Notes: generated from the letters alone by a model not told the origin. Shown: positions 1 through 5,505, counted from the stretch's first letter. The stretch is DNA of 6,013 bases from Dialister sp. UBA6422 (GCA_002439665.1 DJPC01000148.1:2001-8013); one strand, 5' to 3'. Made by a program: numbers and translations.

Positions 1-1246
1 ACCATTCTTCTGCCATGCGGAGATTCCGCGGAACACCAAATCCTTTGGCGTAGCAAATTCCTAGGAAATTTTCTGCCCGTACATATCCTTCATCTGCTGC
101 TTCTTTAAATCGTTTCACCGCTTCAAAATAATTTTCCTCCTGCATCGCCAGCTCGCCCAATTTACAAATAGCTTCAATCTGCCCTTGATCCGCTGCTTCT
201 TGTAAATACGATTTGGCTTTATAAGGGTCAGGAGAAACGCCTAACCCTTCTGCATAGCAATTTCCTACATAAGCCAGTCCATTGACATCCCCTGCATCAG
301 CGGCTTTTTGTACCCATTTGAAACCTAATTCTTCTTGGTTTTCCCCTAAAAGGCCCATGATGTACATCATACCGATAGCCGCAGCCGCCGGAGTATATCC
401 CAAGTCCCAGGCTTTTTCATACAGTTCCAGTGCTCTTTGATGATTGACTGCTACGCCGCGGCCATAAAAGAAACAATCTCCCCACTTATAGTAACAACTA
501 GCCGAACCTCTTTCTGCGCCTTTTTGAAAATACAAAAGAGCCTTTTTCTCATCTCGATGCAGGTCATCCCCTAATACATACAAAGTCCCTAGGGCATCAC
601 AGGCTTCTAAGTCACCATGGTCAGCGGCTCTCTTAAAGCAAACCTCTGCCTTTTCTGGATCTTCTTCCACACCCATCCCGCAATAATAACAATCTGCCAA
701 ACGCACTTCTGCCACATGATAGCCCAAAGCCGCTCCTTTCAAATACCAATAAAATCCCTTCTTGGGATCATAGAAAGGCTGGCCTTCACTAAAATATAAT
801 TTTCCTGCATCAGCCATGGCCATGACCAAACCTAGATTGGCCGCTTTTTCATACCACGTGAGTGCCTTTTCCATATCTTCATGAATCCCCAATCCTTTTT
901 CATACATCAAACCAATCTGATGCATAGCCCAGGGATCTTCTTCTTTGGCTTGTTCTCGAAGAAGCTTCATCAATTCTCGATACGCCTGGGTACGTTCTTT
1001 GCTATCATCTCTCATATAAATAATGCACATAAAAGATAAGAGCTCTTTATCTTCCCACGCTTTATCTAGATAGTCTGAAAACATATCATTGTCTTCTGGG
1101 ACCAAAATGCCATAAAAATAAAACAGTCCCAATAAGTACTGGGCTCTGCCTTGAGATTTCTCTTGGGTCAGTTCTTGTAATGCATCAAAACTCTTTTGAA
1201 ATTCTCCTTGTAAAAATAAGGATTCCGCTTCCTGTATATGGGCCAT
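1..1246 (-). CDS. Sel1-repeat (TPR-like) protein, partial: C-terminus beyond left edge
   Basis: My reading of the minus strand from the ATG at 1246 stays open for 415 codons to the window edge, so the stop lies outside. The start is set by AGGAGG (1251-1256), 4 nt before the ATG, with a promoter just upstream. After an N-terminal TPR-like stretch (about 1-100, MAHIQEAESLFLQG...) come about nine Sel1-like repeats from residue 106 onward. Each is 34-37 residues with the pattern A-x3-[LI]-G-x2-Y-x2-G-x-G-[VI]...A-x2-[WY]-x3-A-A-x2-G, for example IGLMYEKGLG (111-120) and WYEKAANLGL (131-140). The unit at about 357-387 lacks the G-x-G loop and looks more like a plain TPR. There is no signal peptide or membrane segment, so it is probably cytoplasmic. 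Sel1 repeats form alpha-solenoid scaffolds for protein-protein contacts; no catalytic domain is visible. The partner and role are unknown. The repeat fold is secure, the function is not. Confidence 0.87.
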   Translation of the reverse strand, partial: MAHIQEAESLFLQGEFQKSFDALQELTQEKSQGRAQYLLGLFYFYGILVPEDNDMFSDYLDKAWEDKELLSFMCIIYMRDDSKERTQAYRELMKLLREQAKEEDPWAMHQIGLMYEKGLGIHEDMEKALTWYEKAANLGLVMAMADAGKLYFSEGQPFYDPKKGFYWYLKGAALGYHVAEVRLADCYYCGMGVEEDPEKAEVCFKRAADHGDLEACDALGTLYVLGDDLHRDEKKALLYFQKGAERGSASCYYKWGDCFFYGRGVAVNHQRALELYEKAWDLGYTPAAAAIGMMYIMGLLGENQEELGFKWVQKAADAGDVNGLAYVGNCYAEGLGVSPDPYKAKSYLQEAADQGQIEAICKLGELAMQEENYFEAVKRFKEAADEGYVRAENFLGICYAKGFGVPRNLRMAEEW

Positions 1247-1282
1247 ATGTCCTCCTACTTGCGATCAATATATATTTTCTGT

Positions 1283-1311
1283 ATTATAGCAAATTTAATA
1301 CTCTTTATGAA
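1283..1311 (-). promoter_or_regulatory. Promoter of the Sel1-repeat gene
   Basis: On the minus strand, TTCATA (1306-1311, 4/6 to TTGACA) is followed by a 17-nt spacer and a perfect TATAAT (1283-1288). TGC directly in front of the -10 makes it an extended -10 element (TGCTATAAT). Transcription should start near 1276, giving a leader of about 30 nt with AGGAGG close to the start codon. Sigma-A type. It gives the Sel1 gene its own transcription unit, separate from the par cluster, which ends at the terminator at 1477-1522. Confidence 0.75.
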
Positions 1312-1432
1312 ATAAGAGGCCAGATATTCTAAGGGAATGGTCAGTGATAGGCTCTTTTACTTGGATGCTAAAAGCACCTGCTTATCCATCTCCTGCTGGC
1401 TAAGAAGAAACTGAAGAAGTATCACTCCCTTT
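1312..1432. other. Intergenic stretch, no gene recognised
   Basis: This is the part of the 304-bp gap (1247-1550) not taken up by the promoter, parS or terminator. I see no RNA gene, no credible coding region and no strong hairpin. A 30-codon open frame starting in parS crosses it on the minus strand (1357-1449) but has no ribosome binding site. The segment TGATAG-g-CTCTTTTA at 1345-1359 resembles a stretch at 2645-2659. Confidence 0.5.
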
Positions 1433-1448
1433 TGTTTCACGTGAAACA
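1433..1448. promoter_or_regulatory. parS: parS centromere site (left copy)
   Basis: Perfect 16-bp palindrome TGTTTCACGTGAAACA, the chromosomal parS sequence bound by Spo0J/ParB-family proteins in Firmicutes and many other bacteria. It is identical to the copy at 5023-5038 and lies in the gap between the M23 peptidase gene and the Sel1 gene, outside any coding region. ParB is expected to load here as a CTP clamp and spread along the flanking DNA. Known: motif and binding partner. Inferred: use in this strain. Confidence 0.95.
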
Positions 1449-1476
1449 TTTTGATATCTGTTTTCATTACTGTCTA

Positions 1477-1522
1477 TTCCATATGAAAAGCGGCACCCAT
1501 CAGTGCCGCTTTTCATATGGAA
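1477..1522 (-). terminator. Strong intrinsic terminator ending the par cluster
   Basis: A perfect 20-bp inverted repeat (1477-1496 with 1503-1522) encloses a 6-nt loop. The core GCGGCAC/GTGCCGC is flanked by AAAA on one side and TTTT on the other, so it could terminate in both directions. It begins 28 nt after the M23 stop codon (1551-1553), the expected place for the end of the parA-parB-DUF4446-M23 transcription unit. The outer part of the stem (TTCCATATG) is longer than termination needs. No convergent plus-strand gene needs it. Confidence 0.88.
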
Positions 1523-1550
1523 CTATGACTGTTCATACTTTTACAAATCA

Positions 1551-2516
1551 TCAATGTAAACCAGGCAGGAAATAGGATGGGTCTACCGCATCCCCATTGA
1601 TACGGACTTCGTAATGGCAGTGCGGACCTGTACTGTTTCCTGTACTACCGATTAAAGAAATCACATCTCCTTGATTGACTTCCTGTCCTACGGTAACCAG
1701 CACAGCAGAATTGTGTCCATACCGAGTAGTAACGCCACCTTCATGTTTGATTTCTACCAAGTAACCATATCCACCGACCCAGCCTGCTTGGGTCACTACC
1801 CCTGATGCAGTCGCTTCTACTGGCGTACCATAATCAGCGGCAATATCAATGCCTTCATGGAAAGTAGAACCGATCCCACCAGGACTGCTTCTAAACCCAA
1901 AGGGGCTAGAAATCTGTCCTGACACAGGCCAAATATCCGGTGTAGTAGATGAGGTAGAATTATGCATCATCGCCACTTGCATGCCATAGGTTTGATTGAT
2001 GAGCTGCTCCCGAAGGACGATCATGGTTTTCAGTTGGGTATCCATGCGGGTATCCAGTTTGCGAAGTACCTTTAAAAGCTCCCCCGGCGTGGTGATATCC
2101 CCGTGGCCATCGCCATCATCTTGTCCATCTTTTTGGCTAGAGGAAGAATCACTTTTCGCATGATCTGGCACGGTTGAAGCACCGCCTTGTCCGCCTTCTC
2201 CGGTTTGGGTCATATTCTGCCCAGCACCATTGTTATTGGCCTTAATCATATCCTGCAATTGACCAGATAATTTTTCAATGGTTTTTGTCTTTTCTTCCAT
2301 GGCTTCCATTTTTTTCTGTGCCATTTGAAGCTGATTTTGGTACAGCTGATTTTCTCCCCGCAAGGTTCCCATAGAGACAGCACTATATAAAGCAGTCCCT
2401 ACACTCACTACAAAAAGAACACCCGCTGCGGCTACTCCCAGTTTGAGTCTCTGTAATTCCTTTCTAGTGAAGTGAAAATTCACGTCACCGGTTTCAGGAT
2501 TCATTTCTTTCTTCAT
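1551..2516 (-). CDS. Membrane-anchored M23 (LytM-type) murein metallopeptidase
   Basis: A 321-residue protein of the M23/LytM family, zinc endopeptidases that cut peptidoglycan cross-bridges (or regulate cell-wall hydrolysis when degenerate). Order: short basic cytoplasmic N-terminus (1-25), one membrane segment (about 26-48, LGVAAAGVLFVVSVG), coiled coil (about 54-94), a polar Gly/Ser/Asp-rich linker (about 96-145), a second helix (146-180), and the peptidase domain (about 196-317). Zinc ligands look intact: H220 and D224 in HEGID, and H301 in GPHCH, with H268 (RYGH) and H299 as catalytic partners, so it is probably active. The residue between the two histidines is Cys300, where Leu is usual. 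It should act outside the membrane as a type II anchored protein. The ATG at 2516 follows an in-frame TAG two codons upstream; its ribosome site is weak, and Met5 is an alternative start. It is last in the par cluster and ends with TGA TGA before a terminator. Confidence 0.92.
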   Translation of the reverse strand: MKKEMNPETGDVNFHFTRKELQRLKLGVAAAGVLFVVSVGTALYSAVSMGTLRGENQLYQNQLQMAQKKMEAMEEKTKTIEKLSGQLQDMIKANNNGAGQNMTQTGEGGQGGASTVPDHAKSDSSSSQKDGQDDGDGHGDITTPGELLKVLRKLDTRMDTQLKTMIVLREQLINQTYGMQVAMMHNSTSSTTPDIWPVSGQISSPFGFRSSPGGIGSTFHEGIDIAADYGTPVEATASGVVTQAGWVGGYGYLVEIKHEGGVTTRYGHNSAVLVTVGQEVNQGDVISLIGSTGNSTGPHCHYEVRINGDAVDPSYFLPGLH

Positions 2517-2551
2517 GTATATCTATATCTCGATTCTTTTTATATAGAAAG

Positions 2552-2622
2552 GGTGACTAAGCACCTTGTCATCAGTGACTGGAAATCCATTCCTAGTCAT
2601 GAATCACAAGTCACCAGTCACC
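2552..2622. repeat. Array of AGTCACC-type heptamers with inverted copies
   Basis: Four head-to-tail heptamers lie at 2595-2622: AGTCATG, AATCACA, AGTCACC, AGTCACC. Two inverted copies sit to the left: GGTGACT (2552-2558) and AGTGACT (2574-2580). GTGACTGG (2575-2582) can pair with CCAGTCAC (2614-2621), so the transcript of the 140-bp spacer between DUF4446 and the M23 gene can fold. The spacing of 7 in the right block is seen directly. A role as regulator binding site, mRNA structure or mobile-repeat remnant is open. Confidence 0.6.
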
Positions 2623-2633
2623 TGTATCCCATA

Positions 2634-2654
2634 GGGTCTATGAATGATAGACTC
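2634..2654. repeat. Small hairpin at the 3' end of the DUF4446 gene
   Basis: GTCTAT (2636-2641) and ATAGAC (2647-2652) form a stem around a 5-nt loop, extendable by a G-T and a G-C pair. On the plus strand it is followed by TTTTATTT, so it resembles a weak plus-strand terminator, but no plus-strand gene precedes it. On the minus strand it follows the DUF4446 stop by a few bases and has no T-tract, so I do not call it a terminator for that gene. It may stabilise the 3' end or partly attenuate read-through into the M23 gene. Confidence 0.35.
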
Positions 2655-2656
2655 TT

Positions 2657-3244
2657 TTATTTCATATCAATTTTATGATTGGCCGGCTGGCTCTGGGACA
2701 AAGACTCCTGTCTTTCAGGGGTCACATTTTGCCCTTCATTAGCCATATCTGGCATCAATGTTTCCAAAGCCATATTGATACTTTCTGCTTCTTCGGAAGA
2801 AAGCGCTTCTTTGCACTGACCATTAACGATCTTCTTGGCATAAATGCGAGATGTATCATGGCCTGCTAGAGAAGAGAGAATAAATCCATTGTTTTTCCCA
2901 TCCAATACGGTCAGTGAAAAAGACAATTTATCTCCCGTATCATCAAATGCATCATAACGAACCAATCCTACTTTTTGGAAAGACTGGAGCTGCATGGTAG
3001 CCAGTAATTCCTGCTGATGCAGCATATTTTCTGAGGAATTGACCATTTCTCGAAGTTCTCGTACTTCTGTAGATAATTTCAATTCCAAAGAACCACCGTC
3101 TTCTCCATTCATGAAATACTTATATTTTTTAGAAAGACGGCTCAATTGATTCCGCAGCATCAGAATCTGAAATGCTAAAAATAAAATCAATACCACCAGC
3201 AGTCCGGCGGCTCCATAAAGCAATGTATGATTTTCCCACAACAT
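2657..3244 (-). CDS. DUF4446-family membrane protein
   Basis: A 195-residue protein that I recognise as DUF4446, a Firmicutes family of unknown function often found beside parB. One membrane segment lies near the N-terminus (about 8-30, LLYGAAGLLVVLILFLAF), followed by a basic coiled coil (31-88). The conserved core at about 90-162 begins KVGLVRYDAFDDTGDKLSFS and continues with LDGKNNGFILSSL and SRIYAKKIVNG. A polar tail (about 168-195) shows no motif. The N-terminus is probably outside and the basic coiled coil and core in the cytoplasm (inferred from positive charge after the membrane helix). The ATG at 3244 lies 18 nt after the parB stop and is preceded by AGGAG about 11 nt upstream, a rather long spacing. 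Tight spacing to parB implies co-transcription, which suggests but does not prove a job in chromosome segregation or in attaching the ParB complex to the membrane. Confidence 0.87.
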   Translation of the reverse strand: MLWENHTLLYGAAGLLVVLILFLAFQILMLRNQLSRLSKKYKYFMNGEDGGSLELKLSTEVRELREMVNSSENMLHQQELLATMQLQSFQKVGLVRYDAFDDTGDKLSFSLTVLDGKNNGFILSSLAGHDTSRIYAKKIVNGQCKEALSSEEAESINMALETLMPDMANEGQNVTPERQESLSQSQPANHKIDMK

Positions 3245-3262
3245 TTTTGGTTATTCTCCTGA

Positions 3263-4135
3263 TTATTGATTGGTCTGGTTAAGGAATTCCGTAATCCGCT
3301 GGAATTCTTCTTCGTTTTTAAAAGAAATAGAAATCGTTCCTTGATGGGCTTTTTTGCCTCGTCCCAATTTGATTTGCACCCGGCTGCCTACAGACATGCC
3401 CAGCTTTTCTTCAATGGATTTTAAATAATCTACAATCTGCTGGTCTTCTTTAGACTTATGCTTCTTTTTTCCTTTTTTAGCCTGGGCTACTTTTTCGGAT
3501 TGGCGAGCGGACATTTTTTCTTTGACAATTTGCCGTGCCATCTGCAGCTGTTCTGCCTCACTATTAAGTGCCAGTACAGGACGAATCTGCCCCATGGTGA
3601 TTTCCCTATGCTGCACCATTTCCTTCACTTCCTCAGGAAGCGCAGCCAGGCGAAGCATATTGGCCACATAGGAACGGCTTTTCCCTACGGTCTTAGCCAA
3701 TTCATCTTGTTTCAAATGATAGGTATCCATGAGGTACGTATAGGCTTCACATTCTTCTATGGGATTTAAATCTTCCCTTTGCAGATTTTCAATGAGCGCC
3801 ACCTCAGCCATGGCTTTATTGTCATAGGATGTCAAGATGGCCGGAATGGTAGAAAGACCAGCCAATTGAGCTGCCCGATACCGACGCTCTCCTGTAACCA
3901 GTTCATATTCAAAATTGCCATCTTCATCTTTATACCGCACAGTGACCGGCTGGATCACCCCATTGGATTTGATAGAATCCGCCAGATGCTGCAGGGATTC
4001 TTCATCAAAAGATCGCCTAGGCTGAAAAGGATTGGGGTGGATCTTGGAAAGGTCCAAATCAATCACTTTTCCATTTTCATCAAGAGCACTCTCTAAGAGA
4101 GACCCCAGTCCGCGACCCAATTTCTTTTTACTCAC
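3263..4135 (-). CDS. parB: ParB/Spo0J chromosome-partition CTPase
   Basis: A 290-residue ParB. It binds parS, hydrolyses CTP, slides and spreads on DNA, and stimulates ParA. The N-terminal KKKLGRGLGSLL (3-14) is the usual ParA-activating tail. The CTPase domain (about 26-120) carries box I NPFQPRRSF (35-43), box II GERRYR (82-87) and box III ENLQR (116-120). The helix-turn-helix is around 141-165 (QDELAKTVGKSRSYVANMLRL). In the next helix the common MGHAR motif reads MGQIRPVLAL (181-190), keeping the Arg. A lysine-rich linker (about 218-229, KAQAKKGKKKHK region) leads to the C-terminal dimerisation domain (about 232-290). The start is GTG at 4135, inside the end of parA: the 8 nt GTGAGTAA carry both the parB start and the parA stop. 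GGGAGG within parA serves as its ribosome site, so the two are translationally coupled. All key CTP and DNA motifs are present; length is normal. Confidence 0.97.
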   Translation of the reverse strand: MSKKKLGRGLGSLLESALDENGKVIDLDLSKIHPNPFQPRRSFDEESLQHLADSIKSNGVIQPVTVRYKDEDGNFEYELVTGERRYRAAQLAGLSTIPAILTSYDNKAMAEVALIENLQREDLNPIEECEAYTYLMDTYHLKQDELAKTVGKSRSYVANMLRLAALPEEVKEMVQHREITMGQIRPVLALNSEAEQLQMARQIVKEKMSARQSEKVAQAKKGKKKHKSKEDQQIVDYLKSIEEKLGMSVGSRVQIKLGRGKKAHQGTISISFKNEEEFQRITEFLNQTNQ

Positions 4136-4886
4136 GTTTCAATACCTCCCGGCATAACTTCTTATACGCCTCTGCTCCCTTTGACTTAGGCGCATAGGTC
4201 AGAATCGGTTCGCCAAAGCTAGGTGCTTCCGATAATTTTACCGTTCTTGGAATAACGACTTTGAATACTTTGGAACCGAAATATTTCTTCACTTCTTCTG
4301 CCACCTGGATAGAAAGATTGGTTCTCCCATCAAACATGGTGAGCAAAATCCCCAAAATATGAAGAGCTGGATTGAGTTTTCGGCTCACAATCTGTACAGT
4401 CTTAACCAATTGAGAAAGTCCTTCCAGGGCATAAAATTCTGCCTGAATAGGAATCAGAATGGAATCTGATGCCACTAGAGCATTCAAAGTCATCAGTCCC
4501 AAGGAAGGCGGGCAATCTATGAGAATATAATCGTACTCTTCTTTCAAAGAGGCTATTTTCCGTTTTAAAAGAGTTTCTCGATCGGCTACATTAGCCAGTT
4601 CAATTTCTGCACCAGCCAAATCAATGGAAGAAGGTAAAATCCATAACTTCTTAATGGCCGTTTTAACAATGGCCTCTTCCACTGGCTGATCATCCAGCAA
4701 TACATCATACAGATTTCCTTTGAAATCCACTTCACTCGATAAACCACTGGTCGAATTTCCCTGGGAATCTTCGTCAATTAATAACGTCTTTTTTCCCTTA
4801 TCTGCCAGGTACGCCGCTAGGTTCACCGCCGTGGTTGTTTTCCCCACGCCGCCTTTCTGATTGATGATGCTGATGATGGTTCCCAT
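4128..4886 (-). CDS. parA: ParA/Soj chromosome-partition ATPase
   Basis: A 252-residue ParA-type ATPase (MinD/ParA/Mrp superfamily). ATP-bound dimers coat DNA and are released by ParB, moving the origin; in Bacillus the homologue Soj also acts on DnaA. Visible motifs: deviant Walker A KGGVGKTT (11-18, signature Lys11, catalytic-loop Lys16, Gly12), Walker A' IDEDSQGN (37-44, Asp40) and Walker B IDCPPSLG (123-130). Numbering matches B. subtilis Soj residue for residue through this region, which supports the ATG at 4886. AAAGGAAG lies 6 nt upstream of it. The frame is open back to an ATG at 4946, but the -10 element at 4918-4923 lies inside that extension, so the longer start is very unlikely. 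Ser41 replaces the usual Pro of DPQGN. It is first in the par cluster and overlaps parB by 8 nt. Confidence 0.97.
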   Translation of the reverse strand: MGTIISIINQKGGVGKTTTAVNLAAYLADKGKKTLLIDEDSQGNSTSGLSSEVDFKGNLYDVLLDDQPVEEAIVKTAIKKLWILPSSIDLAGAEIELANVADRETLLKRKIASLKEEYDYILIDCPPSLGLMTLNALVASDSILIPIQAEFYALEGLSQLVKTVQIVSRKLNPALHILGILLTMFDGRTNLSIQVAEEVKKYFGSKVFKVVIPRTVKLSEAPSFGEPILTYAPKSKGAEAYKKLCREVLKRE

Positions 4887-4917
4887 AGTTTTCTTCCTTT
4901 CACCGATAGTCTTTATT

Positions 4918-4926
4918 AGTATAGCA
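4918..4926 (-). promoter_or_regulatory. Extended -10 promoter of the par cluster
   Basis: TGCTATACT on the minus strand (-10 hexamer TATACT at 4918-4923, TGC at 4924-4926). No good -35 lies at 16-18 nt, where the sequence is GTGCGA or nearby, so the TG extension probably compensates. Transcription would start near 4911, leaving a leader of about 25 nt before the parA ATG at 4886. The parS at 5023-5038 lies about 100 bp upstream, close enough that spreading ParB could affect this promoter (autoregulation, inferred). Confidence 0.65.
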
Positions 4927-5022
4927 TTTTTCGATGTAATTCGCACGGAATATTTTAGAATGAATAGTGGATCAAACTAAGGAATGAGGGATTGATGATG
5001 ACTGGGGAAAGGCCTCTATCTA

Positions 5023-5038
5023 TGTTTCACGTGAAACA
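5023..5038. promoter_or_regulatory. parS: parS centromere site (right copy)
   Basis: A second perfect TGTTTCACGTGAAACA, here with symmetric flanks so that the palindrome extends to 20 bp (5021-5040). It lies in the intergenic gap between the parA promoter and the terminator of the small acidic protein gene. With the copy at 1433-1448 it brackets the whole par cluster, 3,590 bp apart. An AAAGGCCT octamer occurs on each side (5008-5015 and 5041-5048). Confidence 0.95.
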
Positions 5039-5082
5039 TAAAAGGCCTATCATGCTTAGCTACGAATCTTTATTTTCCAAAC

Positions 5083-5112
5083 AAAAAAGCACAGCTTTCG
5101 CTGCGCCTTTTT
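5083..5112 (-). terminator. Intrinsic terminator of the small acidic protein gene
   Basis: Read on the minus strand: GCGCAGC, a GAAA tetraloop, then GCTGTGC followed by six T. The 7-bp stem (5100-5106 with 5089-5095) contains one G-U pair; AAAAA upstream could pair with the T-tract past a one-base bulge. It begins about 10 nt after the stop codon at 5123-5125, so it closes this gene's transcript before parS and the parA promoter. Confidence 0.85.
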
Positions 5113-5122
5113 ATGAGGTTTC

Positions 5123-5437
5123 TTATTCAACATCCACGGTATCCGGTCTACCTGCATCATCCAGTCCCAGATAAGCCACTTCTCTTACGTGACCATCATA
5201 GGTAAGGGTTACATGATAATGGAAAGTCTGACCATCAAAAATTTCGTCTCCCAGCTGAATTGCTGTGGTGTAGCTGTCTGGACGATATTCTCTTACAGTA
5301 TCACCAACAACGGGGAACTGGAGGAATACGAATTCTCCACCCTGATAATTGACACTACCGTAAACACGTTTCAGATCAGATACTGCGTATTTATCTACGC
5401 CACGTACAACAACAGTTTTTTCAGTTACTTCTGCCAT
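5123..5437 (-). CDS. Small acidic protein of unknown function
   Basis: I do not recognise this 104-residue protein. It starts at the ATG at 5437: AGGTGAT sits just upstream, and the TATAAT at 5459-5464 places the transcript start near 5452, so the ATG at 5458 seven codons earlier cannot be used. It has about 18 Asp/Glu against 9 Lys/Arg, no Cys, no signal peptide and no membrane segment, so it should be soluble and cytoplasmic. Alternating hydrophobic stretches (EKTVVVRGVDKY, GEFVFLQFPVVGDTV, TFHYHVTLTYDGHV, REVAYLGLDD) suggest a small beta-rich fold. HYH (73-75) and H83 could bind a metal, but this is speculation. Arg codons CGT and Leu codons CTG are favoured, unlike the neighbouring par genes; with the consensus -10 and clear terminator this suggests high expression. 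It forms its own unit between parS and the divergent arsR-type gene. Confidence 0.85.
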   Translation of the reverse strand: MAEVTEKTVVVRGVDKYAVSDLKRVYGSVNYQGGEFVFLQFPVVGDTVREYRPDSYTTAIQLGDEIFDGQTFHYHVTLTYDGHVREVAYLGLDDAGRPDTVDVE

Positions 5438-5458
5438 GTTTATCACCTCTACGACCAA

Positions 5459-5467
5459 ATTATAGCA
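5459..5467 (-). promoter_or_regulatory. Extended -10 promoter of the small acidic protein gene
   Basis: TGCTATAAT on the minus strand, with a perfect TATAAT at 5459-5464 and TGC at 5465-5467. The -35 position shows only an AAAGAA-like sequence, so activity would depend on the extended -10. The predicted start near 5452 leaves a very short leader of about 15 nt, mostly the AGAGGTGAT ribosome site. The element fixes the translation start at 5437. Confidence 0.72.
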
Positions 5468-5505
5468 AGGGATTTTGCTATTTCTTTGTATAGTTTACCA
5501 CTTTT

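Noticed and set aside
617..799. A 60-codon plus-strand frame
   Set aside because: It is antisense to the continuous Sel1-repeat frame and has no family features.
852..864. CACGTG core inside the Sel1 gene as a third parS
   Set aside because: Only about half of the 16 positions match; the flanking TGTTT and AAACA arms are missing.
2541..2546. TATATA as the -10 of a separate M23 promoter
   Set aside because: No acceptable -35 at 16-18 nt on the minus strand; A+T-rich chance match is as likely.
2552..2622. CRISPR array
   Set aside because: Units are only 7 bp, contiguous and without unique spacers.
3458..4096. Plus-strand open frames of 103 and 105 codons
   Set aside because: They lie antisense to parB, whose motifs are unmistakable, and give no recognisable protein.
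4887..4946. A 20-residue N-terminal extension of ParA starting at the ATG at 4946
   Set aside because: The parA -10 element lies inside it, the ribosome site AAAGGAAG precedes the ATG at 4886, and the shorter form aligns exactly with Soj.
4992..5174. A 60-codon plus-strand frame containing MFHVKH
   Set aside because: It runs through parS, the terminator and the end of the opposite gene, with no ribosome site or protein-like conservation; an effect of the palindrome.
5438..5458. A start of the small acidic protein at the ATG at 5458
   Set aside because: It lies at or upstream of the predicted transcription start; AGGTGAT points to the ATG at 5437.
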